A stretch of 64,000 bases of DNA from JAWLHU01 sp041690255. GTDB taxonomy: Bacteria > Bacillota > Sulfobacillia > Symbiobacteriales > Symbiobacteriaceae. Positions 59,332 to 64,000 of the stretch are shown here, in pieces. A program made the position numbers and the translations under genes. The stretch is taken from contig JAWLHU010000018.1 of the NCBI GenBank assembly GCA_041690255.1, positions 85,901 through 149,900 on the forward strand, in the 5' to 3' direction. The stretch's first letter is position 1. Each line of letters starts with the position of its first letter. A model generated the notes under the pieces. The model saw only the letters and a list, made by a program, of their open reading frames with translations. It was not told where the DNA came from and searched no databases.

Positions 59332-60294
59332 ATGCGCATCGGCATTCCACGCACGCTCTGGTACTACACCTACGGTCCATTCTGGCGCAAGTTCTTCGCA
59401 GGGCTCGGCGCAGAGGTGGTCATCTCCCCGCTCAGTACCCGTTCGACACTGGATGATGGCGTGACCTACTGTGTCAGCGAGGCCTGTCTGCCGATCAAGG
59501 TCCTGTTCGGGCACCTCAAAGCGCTCTCCGGCAAGGTCGATACCATTTTCCTGCCCCGCATGGTCTGCCTGCGCGAGGACCGGATCTTCTGCCCCAAGTT
59601 CCTGGGCCTGCCCGACCTGGTCAAGCACAGTGGCATGAAGCTGCCCCCCCTGCTCGAGGTCCGGCTGGACCGGCGGGAAGGGCCCCTCTTCCTCCTCAAG
59701 GCCTGCCTGAGGCTGGGTGAGCAGCTCGGAGCGGGGCGTTGGCAGACGCTGAAGGCCTACTGGCAGGCGTTGCAGACCCACTGGGCATACACCCGCGGCC
59801 TCCGTCAGGGCGAGCTTCCGGCAGGGGCCAAGAAGGTGGATGGCCCCGTGGGGAGGCATCGAGCGACGGTAGCCGTGCTTGGCTACCCCTACCTGATCTT
59901 CGATGAGTACACCAACCTTGGGCTCCTGAAGAAGCTGGCGGCAGCAGGTGCTCGCTGGCGCACGATCGAGACCGTCCCCGAGGCGGCTCTGCGGCGCCAG
60001 AACCGGTCCTTCCCCAAGCGGCCCTTCTGGCACTACAGCGACCTGGTTGCCCGTGCGGGCTACCACTTCCTCGGCCCCGGGCGGGACGAGGTGGCCGGCG
60101 TCATCCATGTGACGGCCTTTGCCTGCGGGCCGGATGCCGTCGTCGACAAACTGCTGGAACTGGAAGCGGAGCGGCAGGGGCTTCCCTACCTGAACATCAC
60201 GCTGGATGAGCAGAGCGGCGAGGCCGGGTACATGACTCGGCTGGAGGCCTTCATGGACATGCTCGAACGGAAGGGGGCGACCGCAGATGCCTAA
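59332..60294 (+). CDS. 2-hydroxyacyl-CoA dehydratase/activase-related protein (DUF2229-like), subunit 1
   Basis: 320 residues from ATG 59332 (GGAAGGAG upstream). Starts MRIGIPRTLWYYTYGPFW. Conserved cysteines are in YCVSEACLPIKVLFGH and MVCLREDRIFCPKFLGLPD, and the C-terminus has NITLDEQSGEAGYMTRLEAFMDML, as in the component that receives electrons from the HgdC-type activase. Related long proteins in Clostridia have this region plus an activase in one chain. Here it is a separate subunit. Overlaps the next gene by eight bases. Confidence 0.85.
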   Translation: MRIGIPRTLWYYTYGPFWRKFFAGLGAEVVISPLSTRSTLDDGVTYCVSEACLPIKVLFGHLKALSGKVDTIFLPRMVCLREDRIFCPKFLGLPDLVKHSGMKLPPLLEVRLDRREGPLFLLKACLRLGEQLGAGRWQTLKAYWQALQTHWAYTRGLRQGELPAGAKKVDGPVGRHRATVAVLGYPYLIFDEYTNLGLLKKLAAAGARWRTIETVPEAALRRQNRSFPKRPFWHYSDLVARAGYHFLGPGRDEVAGVIHVTAFACGPDAVVDKLLELEAERQGLPYLNITLDEQSGEAGYMTRLEAFMDMLERKGATADA

Positions 60295-61393
60295 GATCAG
60301 CTTCCCGCACATGGGCCCCTATGTGCACGCCTTCCGCTACTTCCTGGAGGAACTGGGCTGGGAGGTCATCATGCCCGACCGGCCCAATGAGGCCACACTG
60401 AGCCGGGGGGTCAAGTTCGCACCGGAGTTCTACTGCGTGCCCTTCAAGCTCACCCTCGGCAGCTACATGGAGGTGATGGACCGGGGGGCCCAGGTGATCG
60501 TCACATCGGGCGGGGTGGGGCCCTGTCGCGCCGGCCACTATCATCAGGTGCAGGAGCAGATCCTTCGCCGCCAGGGGTACTCCTTCGAGATGATCGTGCT
60601 GGAGCCGATCGGCAAGTACCCGCTCCACTTCCTGCGCTGCATGAACCGCCTGAACGCTGCCCGCCACTCCATTCCACAGGTCGTGCGACTCCTGAAGGCC
60701 GGCCTGCGCAAGGTGGCGATCCTCGATGAGCTCGAGGAGGAGCTGAAGCGACGGCGCCCCCGTGAACGGCAGCGGGGAGCGACAGACCTGGCCTACGAAG
60801 AGGCGATCCGCCTCCTGAACGAGGCCCGCAGCCCGGAGGAGATCGAACGGGCCCGCGCCGCCGGGCATGCGGTCATGGAAGCGGTGGCATGCGACTGGGA
60901 GCGCCCTGTGCTGCGGGTCGGCATGGCCGGCGAGATCTATGTCCTGCTGGAGCCCGCCGCCAACCTCGATATTGAGAAGATGCTGGGCGAACTCGGGGTC
61001 GAGGTCCACCGACCGATGACGCTCTCGGGGTGGACGTCCGAGAATGCCGTGAAGGAGGTCCACGGCACCTCCCCGAAGAGAGCCGCGACGCCCTACCTGG
61101 CGGAGATGATCGGCGGGCACGGACAGGAGACCATCGGCCACGCCGTGATCTTCGGCCAGGAGGGGTTCGACGGGTTCGTGCAGCTCGCCCCGTTCACCTG
61201 TATCCCCGAGATCGTGGCCCGGGGCATCCTCCCTGACATCAGCCGGGACTTCGACCTGCCGGTGCTCTCCTTCTTCCTGGACGAGCAGACGGGCGAGGCG
61301 GGGATGCGGACCCGGGTGGAGGCCTTCGTGGATATGCTCTGGCAGAAGCGCCGGCAGAAGGAGGGGACCAGGCCATGCCACGCGGCTATGTAG
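60287..61393 (+). CDS. 2-hydroxyacyl-CoA dehydratase-related protein, subunit 2
   Basis: 368 residues from ATG 60287. Cysteines in FYCVPFKLTLG, GGVGPCRAGHYHQVQ and FTCIPEIVARGIL are candidate Fe-S ligands, and the C-terminus SFFLDEQTGEAGMRTRVEAFVDM repeats the motif of subunit 1, so the two are distant homologues. The layout of cysteines resembles the HgdB/double-cubane-cluster reductase family. Overlaps the activase gene by 19 bases. Substrate unknown. Confidence 0.85.
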   Translation: MPKISFPHMGPYVHAFRYFLEELGWEVIMPDRPNEATLSRGVKFAPEFYCVPFKLTLGSYMEVMDRGAQVIVTSGGVGPCRAGHYHQVQEQILRRQGYSFEMIVLEPIGKYPLHFLRCMNRLNAARHSIPQVVRLLKAGLRKVAILDELEEELKRRRPRERQRGATDLAYEEAIRLLNEARSPEEIERARAAGHAVMEAVACDWERPVLRVGMAGEIYVLLEPAANLDIEKMLGELGVEVHRPMTLSGWTSENAVKEVHGTSPKRAATPYLAEMIGGHGQETIGHAVIFGQEGFDGFVQLAPFTCIPEIVARGILPDISRDFDLPVLSFFLDEQTGEAGMRTRVEAFVDMLWQKRRQKEGTRPCHAAM

Positions 61394-62349
61394 GAATCGA
61401 TGTGGGTTCGGTCAGCACCAATGTGGTCGTGCTCAGTGAGGCGGGCGAGGTCCTGCAGAAGCTCTACCTGCGGACCCGGGGGAACCCGATCGGGGTGCTC
61501 CAGGAAGGACTGCGGCAGATGGCGCAACTGCTGCCGCCGGACTATGAGGTCCTCGGTTGCGGCACGACGGGCAGCGCCCGCCAGTTGGCCGGCGTGATCG
61601 CCGGGGCCGACGTGGTCAAGAACGAGATCACCGCCCATGCCACCGCCACGGCCACACTGGTGCCGGGCGTGCGGACTATCCTGGAGATCGGTGGGCAGGA
61701 CTCGAAGATCATCCTGCTGCGGGAAGGACTCGTGACCGACTTTGCCATGAACACGGTCTGCGCCGCGGGCACGGGCTCCTTCCTGGACCAGCAGGCGGCC
61801 CGGCTGGGCATGCCGATTCAGGACCTGGGGCCCATCGCCCTGAAGTCGCACGCTCCCGTGCGGATCGCGGGGCGCTGCACCGTCTTCGCGGAGTCGGACA
61901 TGATCCACAAGCAGCAGTTGGGCCACCGGACCGAAGATATTCTCTATGGCCTCTGTGAAGCGCTGGTCCGCAATTACATGAACAACGTGGCCCGCGGCAA
62001 GGAGATCCTCGCACCGATCGCCTTCCAGGGAGGCGTGGCGGCCAACGTGGGCATCCGCCGGGCCTTTGCCGAGGCGCTGGGACAAGAGGTGATCATCCCC
62101 CCGCACTACGATGTCATGGGTGCTGTGGGCGCCGCCCTCCTGGCCCGGGAGGCGGTGTGCGACGGGCGGGAGACCCGGTTCCGCGGCTTTGGTGCCGCCG
62201 ACCTGCACTTCGAGGCGACCAGCTTTGAGTGCCCGCACTGCCCCAACCACTGCGAGGTGGTCAATATTACCGGCAACGGCCAGTTGCTGGCCCGATGGGG
62301 CCACCGCTGCCCGCGCTGGGATCTGGGAGCGGAGACGGCGGCGGATTGA
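61375..62349 (+). CDS. Acyl-CoA dehydratase activase (HgdC/BcrA-like ATPase)
   Basis: 324 residues; GGAGGGG precedes ATG 61375. ASKHA-type ATPase: YVGIDVGSVSTNVVVLSE, GGQDSKIILL, FQGGVAANVGIRRAF and GAVGAALLA. The 4Fe-4S cluster shared at the dimer interface would be held by Cys in MNTVCAAGTGSFLDQQ and GRCTVFAESD. An extra C-terminal CPHCPNHC cluster is unusual for HgdC alone. It would use ATP hydrolysis to pass electrons to its partners. Last gene of the MarR-led cluster. Confidence 0.9.
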   Translation: MPRGYVGIDVGSVSTNVVVLSEAGEVLQKLYLRTRGNPIGVLQEGLRQMAQLLPPDYEVLGCGTTGSARQLAGVIAGADVVKNEITAHATATATLVPGVRTILEIGGQDSKIILLREGLVTDFAMNTVCAAGTGSFLDQQAARLGMPIQDLGPIALKSHAPVRIAGRCTVFAESDMIHKQQLGHRTEDILYGLCEALVRNYMNNVARGKEILAPIAFQGGVAANVGIRRAFAEALGQEVIIPPHYDVMGAVGAALLAREAVCDGRETRFRGFGAADLHFEATSFECPHCPNHCEVVNITGNGQLLARWGHRCPRWDLGAETAAD

Positions 62350-62656
62350 TCGTGCCTCACCGGATCTCAACGATTCTGCTGTATCGCCGCAGGGGGTAGT
62401 CACCATCGCGGGCTACCCCCGCAGGCTTGGAAGGTGCCCCTTTCCCTCAGCCATCCGCTTGATCGAGGGTATCGCAGGCGGGACCGGCAGAGCGGGGTCC
62501 TCATTTCACTGGTGGGTAGGGGTTTTCTCCTTGAGTTGATCACCGCAAGTGGCTGTCACTGACTGATTTGGCTGCTGGTAATAGCGCGAGCCTGCACCCT
62601 TATGTCTCCAGAGGTGCAGGCTCGCCGTTGTTCTGCGACCCGAAGTTGACAGCTTG
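62350..62656. other. Intergenic region with two hairpins
   Basis: GGGGGTAG/CTACCCCC (62391-62419) may end the dehydratase cluster, though without a U-run. GCGAGCCTGCACC/GGTGCAGGCTCGC (62586-62625) is a strong stem, probably the terminator of the minus-strand DUF1801 gene. No gene seen. Confidence 0.65.
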
Positions 62657-63082
62657 TCAGGCGTTGCCCCAACCCGGCAGTTGGCTGGCCTGCTTGACCC
62701 AATCGGCGAGTTGAGCTTCGTCGAGCTCGTCGGCTTCCCGCACGTCGAGGGCGCGCTGGGGCTTGGCCGCAAGGGGGGTCGGGGGAACGGGCGTGAGGGA
62801 GGCGCCGTCGAAGAAGACCAGCTTAAGGTGGGCCTTGAAGGAGCTGAAAGCGAGGAACCAGCCCTGGCCGGGCACGCCGTACCAGGCCCCGTGCCACTTG
62901 ATCGCCTTGTGCACGTGCGGCACCTGGCGCGTCACGACGGCATCGATGCGGCGTGCGCGGGCAGATTGCCAGTCCGGCAGGAGGTCGATCCAGGCTTGCA
63001 CGGGGCCGTCGCCCTCTCCCTTTGGAACCGCATAGTGCGCCGGCAGTCCCTTCCCCGACTTCTTGGACATCTTATCGGCCAT
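62657..63082 (-). CDS. DUF1801 (YdhG-like) protein
   Basis: 141 residues from ATG 63082 (AAGGG ten bases upstream). Motifs HVHKAIKWHGAWYGV and GWFLAFSSFKAHLKLVFFDGASL are typical of the DUF1801/YdhG_co family. C-terminal DVREADELDEAQLADWVKQA. Family function unproved. A second member is 47 bp upstream on the same strand; the two are probably co-transcribed. Confidence 0.9.
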   Translation of the reverse strand: MADKMSKKSGKGLPAHYAVPKGEGDGPVQAWIDLLPDWQSARARRIDAVVTRQVPHVHKAIKWHGAWYGVPGQGWFLAFSSFKAHLKLVFFDGASLTPVPPTPLAAKPQRALDVREADELDEAQLADWVKQASQLPGWGNA

Positions 63083-63129
63083 CGTGATCATTCCCTTCGT
63101 CGAGCTGACGTCATACCCGGAGCGGAACC

Positions 63130-63528
63130 CTAGCCGCGGGCGGAAGACTTGTTCAAGGCCACGGCAGCCCGAATGAGGGCCTTGAGAGCCTCCTCGTCCA
63201 GCTTGTCGCCTTCGTGGAAGTCGATGGCGCGCCTGACGTTGCCTTCGAGACTGGCATTGAAGAGGCCCGAAGGGTCCTTCAGGGAGGCTCCCTTGGCGAA
63301 GGTCATCTTCACGACTTTCTTGTACGTCTCACCGGTACAGATTATCCCGCTGTGCGACCAGACGGGTGTACCCCTCCACTTCCACTCCTCGACCACTTCG
63401 GGGTCTGCCTCCTTGATCAGGGTGCGAAGCCGGGAGAGCATCTCGCCCCTCCAGTCACCCAGCTCCGCGATTCTCGCCTCGATCAGCTCAGATGGAGTCT
63501 CGGTTCTCTTCGACTGGCCCTTCGTCAT
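63130..63528 (-). CDS. DUF1801 protein (second copy)
   Basis: 132 residues from ATG 63528 (GGGAGG eight bases upstream). Motifs VVEEWKWRGTPVWSHSGIIC and KKVVKMTFAKGASLKDP, and the C-terminal AIDFHEGDKLDEEALKALI, place it in the same family as the 62657 protein. Adjacent similar genes suggest duplication or a two-subunit unit. Confidence 0.9.
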   Translation of the reverse strand: MTKGQSKRTETPSELIEARIAELGDWRGEMLSRLRTLIKEADPEVVEEWKWRGTPVWSHSGIICTGETYKKVVKMTFAKGASLKDPSGLFNASLEGNVRRAIDFHEGDKLDEEALKALIRAAVALNKSSARG

Positions 63529-63654
63529 GTTGCCCGCCTCCCCTCTTATACTGACCCGCATGACGCCCATTCAGAAGCAAAGCTCTTGGGCTGTCATCTC
63601 ATTCTAGAATTGTCTATCTGTCAGGTAATTACGACGGAAGTAGCGGTGAATCCT

Positions 63655-63904
63655 CCCACACGCGCTCCACCAGCGCCCCACACGCGCCCCACACGCGCCC
63701 CACACGCGCCCCACACGCGCCCTACACGCGCCCCACACGCGCCCCACACGCGCCCCACACGCGCCCCACACGCGCCCCACACGCGTCCCACACGCGCCCC
63801 ACACGCGTCCCACACGCGTCCCACACGCGCCCCACACGCGCCCCACACGCGTCCCACACGCGTCCCACACGCGCCTCACACGCGCCCCACACGCGCCCCC
63901 CGGG
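63655..63904. repeat. Array of 10-bp CACACGCGCC units
   Basis: About 24 consecutive copies of the 10-bp unit CACACGCGCC with only occasional substitutions (mostly C to T). Each unit has eight alternating purine-pyrimidine bases (CACACGCG), a Z-DNA-prone sequence, and the 10-bp period is close to the helical repeat. ORFs on both strands through it are artefacts. The space from 63529 to 63654 holds nothing else recognised. Confidence 0.95.
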
Positions 63905-63959
63905 AGTGGACATGAAGATTGTGTAGAGGGATGATAAGGATGAAGGAGAGGTGGAAGAA

Positions 63960-64000
63960 ATGGCAATGAGGCCACAACCCGAATCGCAACCAGAACTGGA
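63960..64000 (+). CDS. Start of a gene running off the right edge
   Basis: ATG 63960 follows AAGGAGAGG eight bases upstream and is open to the window end. The 13 residues visible (MAMRPQPESQPEL) are too few to identify. GTG 63951 and ATG 63966 are alternative starts. Confidence 0.4.
   Translation, partial: MAMRPQPESQPEL

Noticed and set aside
63604..63975. Long reading frames and a CRISPR-like appearance in the 10-bp array
   Set aside because: The units are contiguous with no spacers, so it is not a CRISPR array; the frames are repeat artefacts.
1..64000. Search for tRNA, rRNA, prophage, transposase or integrase genes
   Set aside because: I found none that I could support; the window looks like stable chromosome apart from the tandem arrays.

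Overview
The window is a 64 kb, uniformly GC-rich, densely coded chromosomal segment of an endospore-forming, high-GC member of the Bacillota. A gamma-type small acid-soluble spore protein behind a sigma-G-like promoter, several S-layer-homology (SLH) proteins, strong AGGAGG ribosome binding sites with frequent GTG/TTG starts, and Gram-positive-style short operons ended by intrinsic terminators all point there. The combination looks most like Symbiobacterium or a close relative. That placement is inference; there is no rRNA or other decisive marker in the window.

Layout. 1-10.9 kb: cell-envelope genes: the 5' part of a giant secreted repeat protein (minus strand, running off the left edge), a small uncharacterised protein, an O-methyltransferase, a VOC protein, a DUF1573 lipoprotein with an in-frame TGA that looks like a selenocysteine codon, and two SLH proteins. 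11-19.7 kb: a secreted subtilase, SDR and HAD-like proteins, DUF1992 and DUF2071 proteins, an ECF sigma/anti-sigma pair, and an FMN-binding glutamate-synthase-domain protein. 19.7-24.8 kb: a phnDCEE-type ABC importer and a divergent ferredoxin-NADP reductase. 24.9-33.2 kb: a HAD-like protein, two paralogous double-GNAT proteins with a zinc-ribbon mini-gene between them, an amidohydrolase, truD, a secreted protein, a 10/11-bp tandem repeat and a type II NADH dehydrogenase. 33.2-39.8 kb: two chemoreceptors, the first behind a cyclic-di-GMP-I riboswitch, flanking the spore protein gene and a TetR-fabF operon. 39.8-49.2 kb: an M48 protease, a YojF-PIG-L fusion, an S9 peptidase and an ABC exporter operon with a large membrane partner. 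49.3-51.9 kb: an HD hydrolase, an isolated UMP kinase, a small uncharacterised protein and a DUF554 membrane protein. 52-57.2 kb: an iron-siderophore island (FhuF-like reductase, binding protein, two permeases, ATPase) with two near-identical Fur boxes. 57.3-64 kb: an uncharacterised protein, a MarR-led three-gene cluster related to 2-hydroxyacyl-CoA dehydratase/activase, two DUF1801 proteins, a 10-bp repeat array and the start of one more gene.

How it works together. Most units are independent house-keeping or accessory operons. Clear functional groups are the phosphonate/phosphite-type importer, the Fur-controlled iron uptake set, the sigma/anti-sigma pair, the ABC-2 exporter and the dehydratase-activase cluster. 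The most notable features are the putative DUF1573 selenoprotein with a hairpin after its TGA, the c-di-GMP riboswitch in front of a chemoreceptor, the fused YojF-deacetylase, and three unrelated intergenic short tandem arrays, one of which sits beside a pair of long palindromes.
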